A stretch of 64,000 nucleotides of DNA from Dyadobacter tibetensis Y620-1 (GTDB taxonomy: Bacteria; Bacteroidota; Bacteroidia; Cytophagales; Spirosomataceae), in the NCBI RefSeq assembly GCF_000566685.1, contig NZ_AZQN01000002.1:310001-374000 (forward strand), in the 5' to 3' direction. Positions 26,728 through 35,185 of the stretch are shown here, piece after piece. Below the pieces are notes generated by a model. It was not told the origin of the DNA and did no database searches. It saw only the letters and a program-made list of their open reading frames with translations. A program made the translations under genes and the position numbers. Positions within the stretch are counted from its first letter, which is position 1, and each line of letters opens with the position of its first letter.

Positions 26728-27182
26728 AGACTGTCTTTGACCGAACGGACCTTATGGCAGATAAACTCTTGACCTAGCTCTCTTTCAATAAATTCTCGTC
26801 AGTTTTAAAGAATTGGGATAGGATCAAGAATACTGTTATGAAGCGAGTAAATTATTGGCCATGATCATCCTTGTGCCTTTTGCAAGTATGTATGCACTTT
26901 TGCAATGTGGCTTTGGAAATATGAGTGGCGCCAAGAAGGATATCTGTTAGCGGTTGAAAAACCATAGTGACATTGACTGGGACAAATTGCACTCAGGGAA
27001 GTACAGCTAGCACCTGATATTGCATGGCCTGTCCGATAATCGGAGAAAACCAGCTTAGCCGGCAGTATATTGTTTGGTTTTTAGGCGGAACGGTCAAATT
27101 TCTCATTGAATTGTTTACCAGGCGAACAATTTAATGACTTAAACAATTCAGGCCCCTGAAGGCCTGAAAGTCATAGGCTCTC
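26728..27182. other. Gene-free stretch, possibly decayed coding DNA
   Basis: About 450 bases with no intact gene. One plus-strand frame (about 26813-27010) reads EYCYEASKLLAMIILVPFAS and continues to DIDWDKLHSGKYS, interrupted by stops. That pattern suggests a membrane-protein gene that has decayed. I do not recognise the family. It follows the truncated AraC gene, so the whole stretch may be undergoing loss. Confidence 0.35.
27146..27167 (-). terminator. Probable terminator of the small membrane-protein gene
   Basis: TTCAGGCC (27146-27153) and GGCCTGAA (27160-27167) are perfect complements around a 6-base loop. The minus-strand tail is only partly T-rich (TTGTTT). The stop codon of the 98-aa gene is 16 nt away. 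Confidence 0.55.
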
Positions 27183-27479
27183 TTATATGACATCAAAATA
27201 ATATAACACAGCTGCGAGAATAAAGTAGGTGATAAATAACCATTTTCTCTTTTGCTTATAGGCCTCTGGATCATGGAAATAATCGTATACCATGGAAACA
27301 GAAAAGCTTAGGATCATTAAAATAAAAGAAAATACACCACATTCTGTGCGATAGTGGGTATAAGCGTCCGCCATGGGGGCACCCAAAACAATATAAAGCA
27401 GCCACATGGCGAAACCTGATCGGTAAAGATAAATACTCAGTCGCTTATCATTTTTTATGTCAAAAAGATGTGTCAGCAT
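27183..27479 (-). CDS. Small three-helix membrane protein of unknown function
   Basis: 98 aa with three predicted membrane helices at about 20-36 (SGFAMWLLYIVLGAPM), 48-66 (GVFSFILMILSFSVSMVY) and 80-95 (WLFITYFILAAVLYYF). A charged loop, DPEAYKQKRKW, lies between the last two. I do not recognise the family. The intact frame, good ATG start and terminator-like hairpin just downstream favour a real gene. It is divergent from the first acyltransferase gene. Confidence 0.55.
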   Translation of the reverse strand: MLTHLFDIKNDKRLSIYLYRSGFAMWLLYIVLGAPMADAYTHYRTECGVFSFILMILSFSVSMVYDYFHDPEAYKQKRKWLFITYFILAAVLYYFDVI

Positions 27480-27583
27480 AGTCCTATCTCTTAATTTAAA
27501 CTTGAAGGTAATAAATGTTATAAAAAATTACTAATGAACTGTATTTTGACGAGTTATCCGTATTATTACCAAAAAAATGCAGA

Positions 27584-28498
27584 ATGACTCACCTAGGCAC
27601 CAAAACCCTCTTAAAAGTTTTAAACCTTATTGCCAGACTACCCTGGAAGTATCTTTACGGGCTCTCCACGGCACTTCGATGGATGATTTTTGATTTAATA
27701 GGCTACCGCAAAAAAGTTATATTCAAGAACTTAAGGAAGAGTTTCCCAGAAAAATCCGAAAAAGAAATTGAGCAGATCGCTCACGATTTCTTTCTCCATT
27801 TCACCGATCTTATTGTCGAAACCCCTAAGCTTAGAACCCTTTCAGCTACCGATATTTCCAATCGAATTACCGGCGATATTAGTGTTATGGATCGTTATTT
27901 CAACGATCATACAAATCTTATTTACCTGATGGGCCACCGCGGAAATTGGGAACTTGCCAATCTATTCTCATCCATTCGCTTTACTCATGATTGTATAGTT
28001 GTCTACCGCCCTTTACAAAACAAAGCAGCGGAAGAATGGTTCATGGATCTTCGCACCCGATTCGGCGCTCAGTTGGTACCCATGGACGAGATATTTAAAG
28101 AACTTCAAAAGCCAAGGACAAACCCTTACTGTGTCGTTTTGGCTAATGATCAGTCACCCAATCCTAAAACTGCATTCTGGACTGAATTTCTCAATCAGGA
28201 TACAGGCATTTTTCGGGGGGTAGAAGCCATGGCCCGAAGATATGAACTCACCGTTTTATATGCCGACTTCAAAAAAATAAAAGATAAAAGAGGCTTTTAT
28301 CAGGTCGAAGTTTCGGTAATCACCGATGATCCCAAAAATGAACCCACCAATGGTATTCTTGAAAAACAGATTCGGATTTTGGAGGAAGACATTCGTTCCC
28401 AGCCCCATAACTGGTTATGGAGTCATAAACGTTGGAAACATAATCGACCAAGCAAATTAAGGCAAGACCAACTTTATGAATTTAAACACTCCAACTGA
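27584..28498 (+). CDS. LpxL/HtrB-family lipid A acyltransferase, first copy
   Basis: 304-aa membrane-associated acyltransferase of the late lipid A pathway, which adds a secondary fatty acid to the lipid A precursor on the inner leaflet. The catalytic HX4E motif is GHRGNWELANLF. Other family blocks are VLANDQSPNP, IFRGVEAMARR and the closing NWLWSHKRWKH. The N-terminal hydrophobic helix (about 8-38) anchors it. It has a close paralogue 142 nt downstream, and a GT9 sugar transferase follows. The ATG at 27584 is the only good start. Confidence 0.93.
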   Translation: MTHLGTKTLLKVLNLIARLPWKYLYGLSTALRWMIFDLIGYRKKVIFKNLRKSFPEKSEKEIEQIAHDFFLHFTDLIVETPKLRTLSATDISNRITGDISVMDRYFNDHTNLIYLMGHRGNWELANLFSSIRFTHDCIVVYRPLQNKAAEEWFMDLRTRFGAQLVPMDEIFKELQKPRTNPYCVVLANDQSPNPKTAFWTEFLNQDTGIFRGVEAMARRYELTVLYADFKKIKDKRGFYQVEVSVITDDPKNEPTNGILEKQIRILEEDIRSQPHNWLWSHKRWKHNRPSKLRQDQLYEFKHSN

Positions 28499-28640
28499 TC
28501 GTTGGGTATACTGATAATTTTAATTTAATATAACTCCTGAAACTTATTTTCGGCCAGCCGATGTTTTGAAAGGTAATTACCCTGGATTTGTCCCCAGATG
28601 TCAAAATTATACCCTTCAAAACTAGCAAAACCGGAAGGCC

Positions 28641-29549
28641 ATGAAAAGTCTTTTTGTAAAGATTCTTCTTATTACATTAAATAATATTGGCAATACCTCT
28701 TGGAAATCTATATACCGATTTTCTGATGTTATAAGCTCCGCCCTGTATAAAATCTTCCGGTACCGGCGTGACACCGTATTTACCAACCTTCGAAAAAGTC
28801 TGCCGCAGTACAACGATAATCAGCTAAATCGGGTAGCTGAACAGTTTTACCGAAATATGACAGATATTATTCTGGAGTCATTAAAACTTCAACATATTAC
28901 AAGAGAAGAACTTCTGGAAAGAGTGAGTATGGATACCAGTATTTTTGATCAGTATTATAAACAAAAAAAGAATCTGGTGGTTGTTCTGGGACATTTAGGA
29001 AATTGGGAGTTGGCCAACCTATATGCCTCAGTACGACTTTCGCATCAGGTGGTGGTAGTCTACCATCAACTTGCTAATGCCTCGTTAGACCGTTGGATGT
29101 ATAATATAAGAACACGCTTTGGAAGCGAATTGGTACCGATGAATCAGGCCCTTCAGCTTGCTACAGCGCCCAGAAACAAACCTTTCCTATTTTTTCTCGT
29201 GAATGATCAATCCCCTAACCCCGCCCGGGCCTATTGGACGAAATTTTTAAATCAGGAAACAGGCGTATTCCGAGGAGTGGAGATCATCTCAAGAGCACTA
29301 AACGCGCCTGTTTTTTATGCTGCCATCATGCGTCAGCCCGAAAAACGAGGCCATTATCAGATCAAAATTGAAGAGATAACAGAACATCCCAACAACGAAC
29401 CCTTAAATGCAATATTAGAAAAACAGATAAAACTACTAGAAAGAGATATTATATTGCAGCCTGCGAACTGGCTATGGAGTCATAAACGCTGGAAACATTC
29501 CAAACCTCACCAACTATACCCGTACCAACAGCTCGAAAGCATTGAATAA
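28641..29549 (+). CDS. LpxL/HtrB-family lipid A acyltransferase, second copy
   Basis: 302 aa and colinear with the gene at 27584: GHLGNWELANLY (HX4E), LVNDQSPNPARAYW, VFRGVEIISR and NWLWSHKRWKH are shared almost word for word, whereas the N-terminal third has diverged. The pair therefore arose by tandem duplication and may have different acyl-chain or position preferences (inference). Its stop codon overlaps the start of the GT9 gene by 8 nt, which indicates translational coupling with LPS-core-type glycosylation. Confidence 0.93.
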   Translation: MKSLFVKILLITLNNIGNTSWKSIYRFSDVISSALYKIFRYRRDTVFTNLRKSLPQYNDNQLNRVAEQFYRNMTDIILESLKLQHITREELLERVSMDTSIFDQYYKQKKNLVVVLGHLGNWELANLYASVRLSHQVVVVYHQLANASLDRWMYNIRTRFGSELVPMNQALQLATAPRNKPFLFFLVNDQSPNPARAYWTKFLNQETGVFRGVEIISRALNAPVFYAAIMRQPEKRGHYQIKIEEITEHPNNEPLNAILEKQIKLLERDIILQPANWLWSHKRWKHSKPHQLYPYQQLESIE

Positions 29550-30528
29550 ATCAGAGAAGTTTCTAATCCTGCGTTTCTCGTCTATCGGCGACATCATACT
29601 CACCACGCCGGTAGTACGCTGCCTGAAACTACAGCATCCCAACGCTGAAATTCATTTTCTTACCAAGGAGAAATTCCGTTTTCTGCTGGATGAAAATCCC
29701 TATATCGACAAAGTATGGTGCCTGAACCACTCTCTTGCTGCCCTGTTGAAGGAATTAAAGAAAGAGAATTTTAATGTTATTATCGATTTACATCGCAATA
29801 TCCGCACCTTACGAATTAAGCTGGCCTTATCGGTGAAGGCCTATAGCTTCGAGAAACTGAACATTCAAAAATTTCTGCTCACCAATTTTAAGATCGACAG
29901 AATGCCCGACCTTCATATTGTTGACAGGAATTTGGAAACCTTAGTATCATTTGGGGTGAAAAATGATTTCAAAGGACTAGATTATTTTATCCCACCCAAG
30001 GATGAAATATCACTCGATTCCCTACCCTCCACCCATCAAAATGGCTATACGGCCTATGCTATTGGAGGACAACATACTACCAAAAAATTACCTGTACCTA
30101 GAATGGTGGAGCTTTGTAAAAAGCTGCAGTCTCCAATTATTTTACTTGGTGGTCCCGAAGATAAATCCGCGGGAGATGAGATTATGAGTCAGTTGGAAAC
30201 ACATAAGATTTACAACGGATGTGGGCAATACAATTTTAATCAGTCTGCGTCCATACTGAAGCAAGCTATTCTGGTTTTCACCCACGATACGGGTTTAATG
30301 CATGTTGCCTCCGCTTTTAAGAAAAAAATCTATTCTATCTGGGGCAATACAGTACCCGCTTTTGGCATGTATCCTTACCTTACTCCCTTCGAGACTATAG
30401 AAAACAAGGATCTATCCTGTAGGCCTTGTTCCAAAATTGGATACGATCGTTGCCCAAAGGGACATTTTAAATGTATGACCGAATCGTCCTTCGATTTTGC
30501 AGTGCCCGAACTACCAGGGTCAGATTAA
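29542..30528 (+). CDS. Glycosyltransferase family 9 (heptosyltransferase-like)
   Basis: 328 aa, GT-B fold. The N-terminal half opens with FLILRFSSIGDIILTTPVVR, the signature of GT9/ADP-heptose:LPS heptosyltransferases. The C-terminal half has the donor-binding pieces AYAIGGQHTTKKLP and FTHDTGLMHVASAFKKKIYSIWG. A cysteine-rich tail (LSCRPCSKIGYDRCPKGHFKCM) is common in Bacteroidota GT9 proteins. The start is a TTG at 29542 that overlaps the acyltransferase stop; no in-frame ATG lies close enough. It probably adds a sugar to the lipid A or LPS core. Confidence 0.9.
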   Translation: MNKSEKFLILRFSSIGDIILTTPVVRCLKLQHPNAEIHFLTKEKFRFLLDENPYIDKVWCLNHSLAALLKELKKENFNVIIDLHRNIRTLRIKLALSVKAYSFEKLNIQKFLLTNFKIDRMPDLHIVDRNLETLVSFGVKNDFKGLDYFIPPKDEISLDSLPSTHQNGYTAYAIGGQHTTKKLPVPRMVELCKKLQSPIILLGGPEDKSAGDEIMSQLETHKIYNGCGQYNFNQSASILKQAILVFTHDTGLMHVASAFKKKIYSIWGNTVPAFGMYPYLTPFETIENKDLSCRPCSKIGYDRCPKGHFKCMTESSFDFAVPELPGSD

Positions 30529-30575
30529 TGTTAGTAGGTCATTGAAACCGAAAAAAAATAACAATTCCCGTATAC

Positions 30576-31469
30576 ATGAAGAAAGATGTTAACATAGGTC
30601 TGGTACAGATGAGTTGTAGCAGCGATGTCGAAGCCAATCAGCGAAAGGCTGTTGAGCGTATCAGAGAAGCCGCTGCCCAAGGAGCACAAATTATCTGCCT
30701 TCAGGAGCTGTATAAATCCCTTTATTTTTGCGACATAGAAGACCATAACAACTTCGACCTTGCTGAAGCAATACCAGGAGCTACCACAGATACCTTAGGA
30801 GAATTGGCCAAGGAGTTAGGGGTTGTTATCATTGCATCCCTGTTTGAAAAGCGTGCACAAGGTCTATACCATAATACCACAGCAGTCCTTGATGCCGACG
30901 GCCGTTACCTAGGAAAATATCGTAAAATGCATATACCCGATGATCCGGGATATTACGAAAAATTTTACTTTACGCCAGGCGATGCCGATAGCACCGAATC
31001 GGACAGAAACGGCTATAGAATATTCGATACTCAATTTGCTAAAATTGGGGTGCTTATCTGCTGGGATCAGTGGTACCCTGAGGCCGCAAGGATCACCAGC
31101 CTTATGGGTGCAGAGATTCTCTTCTATCCAACAGCCATCGGTTGGGACACTAACGAAACCGACCCCCTGATTAACGAGGAACAGTATGGTGCATGGCAGA
31201 CTATTCAACGAGGCCATGCTGTAGCGAATGGGGTTTATGTTGTGGCGGTAAATAGAGTGGGCAGAGAGGCGGATCAACAATTCTGGGGCGGCTCCTTTAT
31301 AGCCAACCCGCAAGGTCGGCTCTTATATCTGGCACCTCACCAGGACGAAGTAGTACATACCGAAACCATAGATCTTGGTAAGCTGAATTATTACCGTACC
31401 ACCTGGCCATTCTTACGCGACCGGCGGGTAGATAGTTATGCTCCCATCTTAAGAAGGTTTATAGATTAA
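30576..31469 (+). CDS. aguB: Carbon-nitrogen hydrolase, N-carbamoylputrescine amidase type
   Basis: 297-aa nitrilase-superfamily amidase. The Glu-Lys-Cys catalytic triad is visible at E44 (ICLQELYKS), K117 (KYRKMHIPDDPGYYEKF) and C162 (VLICWDQWYPEAAR). These blocks match AguB, which converts N-carbamoylputrescine to putrescine, CO2 and ammonia in the plant-type arginine-to-putrescine pathway. The partner agmatine deiminase (aguA) often lies next door in Bacteroidota but is not in this window. It follows the GT9 gene by 47 nt on the same strand and ends at a long inverted repeat. Confidence 0.9.
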   Translation: MKKDVNIGLVQMSCSSDVEANQRKAVERIREAAAQGAQIICLQELYKSLYFCDIEDHNNFDLAEAIPGATTDTLGELAKELGVVIIASLFEKRAQGLYHNTTAVLDADGRYLGKYRKMHIPDDPGYYEKFYFTPGDADSTESDRNGYRIFDTQFAKIGVLICWDQWYPEAARITSLMGAEILFYPTAIGWDTNETDPLINEEQYGAWQTIQRGHAVANGVYVVAVNRVGREADQQFWGGSFIANPQGRLLYLAPHQDEVVHTETIDLGKLNYYRTTWPFLRDRRVDSYAPILRRFID

Positions 31470-31476
31470 GATTTAG

Positions 31477-31512
31477 GTAGAGCCGGGCTTTCCCGGGAAA
31501 GTCGGGCTCTAC
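31477..31512. terminator. 36-base near-perfect inverted repeat, convergent terminator
   Basis: Two directly abutting 18-base arms (31477-31494 and 31495-31512) pair with only two mismatches. It sits between aguB and the converging membrane-protein gene. No long T run follows on either strand, so it may act as a weak bidirectional terminator or an mRNA 3' stabiliser. Confidence 0.6.
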
Positions 31513-31544
31513 AATGAATGCTTAATAGTCCCCAAGGCCATTCC

Positions 31545-33218
31545 CTATAAAGAAACATTTCTGCCAACAGCCCGCACATAAGTGCTGTCGCCAGCCTTCC
31601 AGCACAGATTTAAATTATAGGCAGTGGAAGGTATTTTATCCGGGATCTCTCCCACAAGTTTGACTGTCCCCTCCCTCCCCCAGAAAAGTATGCGAGGCCC
31701 TTCCGGACGAAGAGCCATAAGGTAGGATTCTTGTTTTTGGGTGGTAGATGTTAGCATCAGATATGCCTCTTTCGTGTGGACAGAATCAGGAATATTTTCG
31801 AGGCCAAATTGCAGAACCGGGTAGATATAATGTTTATACTGCGCCTCATTCTGAATCTTAACTATTTTAAGGTCTTCCTTTCGCAGAACACGCATCGTGT
31901 CCTCTTCACGACTCCATTTCTCAAAGACTGCAGTATTATAATATGCAGGAAAACGATAGTGTCCGTAAAACCATGGTTGAGGATCAGGCAAATTGAAATA
32001 CTGATGGAGAAAAAGTTTTCTGGCTGTAAAGTTATAGGAATCCGCTACAAGACCCGCTCGATAATAATCTACAGCCGAACTATACTTAAGATAACTATAC
32101 CCCCCAATAAACATAGCTATTCCAAGGGTCAGGCTACCAACATATACCCGTCTTCCGAGCTCAACCCTGCTTAGAATGTATAAGTAAAACAGGATTACCA
32201 AACTGACTGAATAGATTTGAAATCGGATCGCAAGCATATTTTCTATTCCGTCCATATGCCTTCCTATGGCAATCATTGCGGCACTAGCTAATACCCTTAA
32301 AAAACAGATCTCCACTAAATCAATTTCTAAGAAGTTTCTTTTTGAGAGTATCGCCAAATTGCTGCCCATAAGATCCCAAATTTTCAAGGATAGATATAAC
32401 AACAGGATGGCCGCCCCTAAGATCATCGCTAAACTCAAAGCATAAGTATCCGAAATTACCTTTCCCAATGAACCAGTGATAGCCACTATGCTTTTGAATA
32501 AGGAAAGCCACCCCTCCATTCCAAAGGACAATTGTGATGCACCAGACAATTTGAAGTCGACGAAAAATAACGTTCCATAAGCCAGAAGAAAAATCAGGTA
32601 ATACCCTGCTACCCTTCTCCGGCCTTGAAGCAGCAGCCATATGAAGGCAACAGGAAGTGTGCCCAGTCCATCCAGGTTGGTTAGGCTGGCTGCCATACTG
32701 AAAGGGATACTTAAACTCCACCATCGGCTCAGATCTTTTTGAAGGAAATAAAGTGCGCCTATAGAGAAAGCAATGGACAAAGTATATTGATAGGCTGTAA
32801 TACTCCATAGATGGACCTGATATACTATGGGAGAAAATAAAAGAAGACTAACTGGTAAAAAATACCATAATCTCGGTTCAAAGGACCGAAAAACCAAAAA
32901 AATGGAATAGCCAAGACCAATTAGATTTATATAGCCCACGAGAATGGTGAGGCGAAAATCGATGCTGCCAGTAATCCAAAAGGGTATCAGAACTCCCAAC
33001 CTCGAAAAGAAGACTCGATGATCGTTTTGCTGCCGAAATAAAATAGCGAGAAACTCCCGGAAACCCGATTGGGAATGGTTTACCACATCTACCAAATCGG
33101 CATCGTCCATATAAGGGATGTTAACCGCATATTGCCAGATATAAATATAAAAAAGCAAGACCGGACAGAGCAACAACAGGGGCATACCTATAAAACGTAG
33201 GCATTTTAACTTTTCCAT
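31545..33218 (-). CDS. Polytopic membrane protein, GT-C-like
   Basis: 557 aa with about ten or more hydrophobic helices over residues 10-400, then a soluble C-terminal domain (about 400-557). Right after the first membrane helix comes PYMDDADLVD, an acidic pair in the first external loop. That is the position of the catalytic DD/DE of GT-C lipid-linked sugar transferases, so a sugar transfer role is suggested but not shown. I start at ATG 33218; a TTG 75 bases upstream is in frame but would put a poor tail before the first helix. It lies 136 nt after the kinase-fold gene on the same strand (61 nt if the TTG is used). Confidence 0.6.
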   Translation of the reverse strand: MEKLKCLRFIGMPLLLLCPVLLFYIYIWQYAVNIPYMDDADLVDVVNHSQSGFREFLAILFRQQNDHRVFFSRLGVLIPFWITGSIDFRLTILVGYINLIGLGYSIFLVFRSFEPRLWYFLPVSLLLFSPIVYQVHLWSITAYQYTLSIAFSIGALYFLQKDLSRWWSLSIPFSMAASLTNLDGLGTLPVAFIWLLLQGRRRVAGYYLIFLLAYGTLFFVDFKLSGASQLSFGMEGWLSLFKSIVAITGSLGKVISDTYALSLAMILGAAILLLYLSLKIWDLMGSNLAILSKRNFLEIDLVEICFLRVLASAAMIAIGRHMDGIENMLAIRFQIYSVSLVILFYLYILSRVELGRRVYVGSLTLGIAMFIGGYSYLKYSSAVDYYRAGLVADSYNFTARKLFLHQYFNLPDPQPWFYGHYRFPAYYNTAVFEKWSREEDTMRVLRKEDLKIVKIQNEAQYKHYIYPVLQFGLENIPDSVHTKEAYLMLTSTTQKQESYLMALRPEGPRILFWGREGTVKLVGEIPDKIPSTAYNLNLCWKAGDSTYVRAVGRNVSL

Positions 33219-33354
33219 TTTTACAATTTCTTCTAGAGGGAGGGTAGTATTTTTCTCGAGTAAAGAAATGTAAAAAATCCAATTAACCGACAAGTAAGTT
33301 ACTTAACTTATTTAACGGTAATGCATCTCATCTATAAGCACTTAATATCATACC

Positions 33355-34398
33355 TCAGGAGATCACTTGCCGTATTACATTTTTAATATTCAGCTCGATA
33401 ATATCCGTCATGGAGTCACATCGAAAATAATTGGCATCCTGACAATATGCGGCTAGACCGTTGCGGAGTTGTTCGATATTTTCGGGTGTTGAAATTTTGT
33501 CTTTTTTTGAGACGTCACGCAGTTCTTTCAACCGGTGTTTTTCACTTCTTGCCTGATACATAATCGACGACTGCTCCTCCTGTTGGTACTGAAGCACTGT
33601 TTTATCGGTAAGATGTTCCATGGCCAACTGAACGTAGGGAAGGTTTTCCTTAAAGAATTGAGGCATGTATACTTTTAAGTTTCCCTCAAAAAATTGTTGA
33701 TCGAAATCTATGGCCCGAAGATGAAATTGAAAATCATCGAAATCTGGAGTGATCTGCATTACAAAGTTGTAGGAGCGCATATCACCCAACAGCGTAATGC
33801 GGCATCGCTCATTGAATTTGACAAACTCCTTGGCGATCCTGGTGGGATTATAATCCGTATCTTCTAAGCGGGTTTTAGCAAAAACATCCCCAGGAATTCC
33901 TGCGATATGTTCTTCAATTAACGTAGAACCGTCTACCAGATAATTTACCTGGTTGGGCGAAAAAATTTCTTCCAGCTCCAGGCCATATATTCTGGATGCA
34001 TCAGCCTTTTTCACATAGAAATAATCGTAGACGTCGTTTAATCTATTGACAATTTTCACCCGAAAGGGATTCGAGTTACCAAAGGTACAGTAGTCGATGC
34101 GCTCTATATATTTATGTTGAACGATTCTCAGATTTCCTGAGGCTTTAAGCAAGGCATAGGCTACTTTTAGGCCCTGGTGGATTCGTTCTAGTTCATGAGG
34201 TGGATACAAGGGGCTCTCCCAGAAGGTATCTCTTCCTGCCTTGTCCATAACGGGAAAGGATTCATGAAAATGTAGTAAATCCTGATAACCAATAGGTAAT
34301 CGGGCATCCCGCTGGTAGAAACGCAGGTACTTACGCAATTCCGTACTCACCGGGTATATTGGTTTCTTATTTGCTATTTTAACGTCTCCAACTTCCAT
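33355..34398 (-). CDS. Divergent kinase-fold (aminoglycoside-phosphotransferase-like) protein
   Basis: 347-aa soluble protein with no family I can name, but with the landmarks of the protein-kinase-like fold in order. A lysine strand (DYFYVKKAD, K130/K131) is followed by a helix with E141-E144 (GLELEEIF) and a hinge-like IEEHIAGIPGD (161-171). The catalytic loop is LGDMRSYNFVM, with D206 and N211 spaced as in the GDxxxxN loop of phosphotransferases. A metal-binding D231-F232-D233 (AIDFDQQ) stands where DFG/IDF is expected. The substrate is unknown. Its partner downstream is a GT-C-like membrane protein, and lipid A acyltransferases lie 4 kb away, which makes an envelope-sugar kinase possible (inference). 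Confidence 0.6.
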   Translation of the reverse strand: MEVGDVKIANKKPIYPVSTELRKYLRFYQRDARLPIGYQDLLHFHESFPVMDKAGRDTFWESPLYPPHELERIHQGLKVAYALLKASGNLRIVQHKYIERIDYCTFGNSNPFRVKIVNRLNDVYDYFYVKKADASRIYGLELEEIFSPNQVNYLVDGSTLIEEHIAGIPGDVFAKTRLEDTDYNPTRIAKEFVKFNERCRITLLGDMRSYNFVMQITPDFDDFQFHLRAIDFDQQFFEGNLKVYMPQFFKENLPYVQLAMEHLTDKTVLQYQQEEQSSIMYQARSEKHRLKELRDVSKKDKISTPENIEQLRNGLAAYCQDANYFRCDSMTDIIELNIKNVIRQVIS

Positions 34399-34556
34399 AA
34401 CAAAACATCTTTTCTGATATTAGGGAATATAGCGAGAATTATCCAATTTTATATAGGCATTGACCTTCAATTTCATATTGACAACCCCGATTTAAAGAAT
34501 TGAGCTTCCAGAGTATACCTACTGCCTTCGCGGCCTACTAATCATATCATGATGCT

Positions 34557-35183
34557 ATGACAACAACAACGCCCTTTTTGAATAAACACAAGCCATTATT
34601 AGGGCTTGTGCTGTGTGGTGGAAAAAGTACGCGCATGGGCCAGGATAAGGGCAAAATCATCTATCAGGACCTACCACAGCGAGTCATCGTCCAGAATATG
34701 CTACTTCCCCACTGCAAGCTGGTGGTGCTTAGCTGTAATCGGGATCAGCTATCCGACTGTCAAGCACAAGGAATACCTCTGCCTGACGCTCCAGAATACG
34801 ACTCTATCGGTCCCATGGCAGCATTGTTGACGGCTCAGCAACGGTTTCCTCATCACGATATTATCGCTTTAGGTTGCGACTACCCCCTATTCGATGCGGA
34901 TGAACTAGCCCATTTTCTAACTAAACTCACAACTAAAGATCGCCCCCAGGCTTTTTTCAATGAGCAGGGATTTTATGAACCTTTATTGGCTTTTTATCCC
35001 TCCCATTCCCTAACTCAACTAAGAAATCAGTATATGCAGGGGATATTTTCCTTACAGTACTTTTTAAAGCAAAATCAAGCAGTGAAGCATCAGGCGAAGC
35101 ATGGGTATAAAATTCAGAGCGTTGATACCCATGAAGCGTATAAGCAAATATTAGCTCAATTAAATCGAGAGCCAAACCCGTAA
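34557..35183 (+). CDS. mobA: MobA-like nucleotidyltransferase
   Basis: 208 aa with the nucleotide-binding signature GLVLCGGKSTRMGQDKGKI of molybdenum-cofactor guanylyltransferase/NTP-transferase proteins. It also has VLSCNRDQL, a metal-binding ALGCDYPLFDADEL and the C-terminal YEPLLAFYP block. MobA attaches GMP to molybdopterin for DMSO-reductase-type enzymes. That fits the context, because fdhD starts 2 nt after its stop and a molybdoenzyme follows. MobA versus CTP-type MocA cannot be fully separated by eye. Confidence 0.87.
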   Translation: MTTTTPFLNKHKPLLGLVLCGGKSTRMGQDKGKIIYQDLPQRVIVQNMLLPHCKLVVLSCNRDQLSDCQAQGIPLPDAPEYDSIGPMAALLTAQQRFPHHDIIALGCDYPLFDADELAHFLTKLTTKDRPQAFFNEQGFYEPLLAFYPSHSLTQLRNQYMQGIFSLQYFLKQNQAVKHQAKHGYKIQSVDTHEAYKQILAQLNREPNP

Positions 35184-35185
35184 TT

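Noticed and set aside
28499..28640. Frameshift joining the two acyltransferase genes into one.
   Set aside because: Both are full-length and each has its own start, catalytic HX4E motif and conserved C-terminus, so they are tandem genes.
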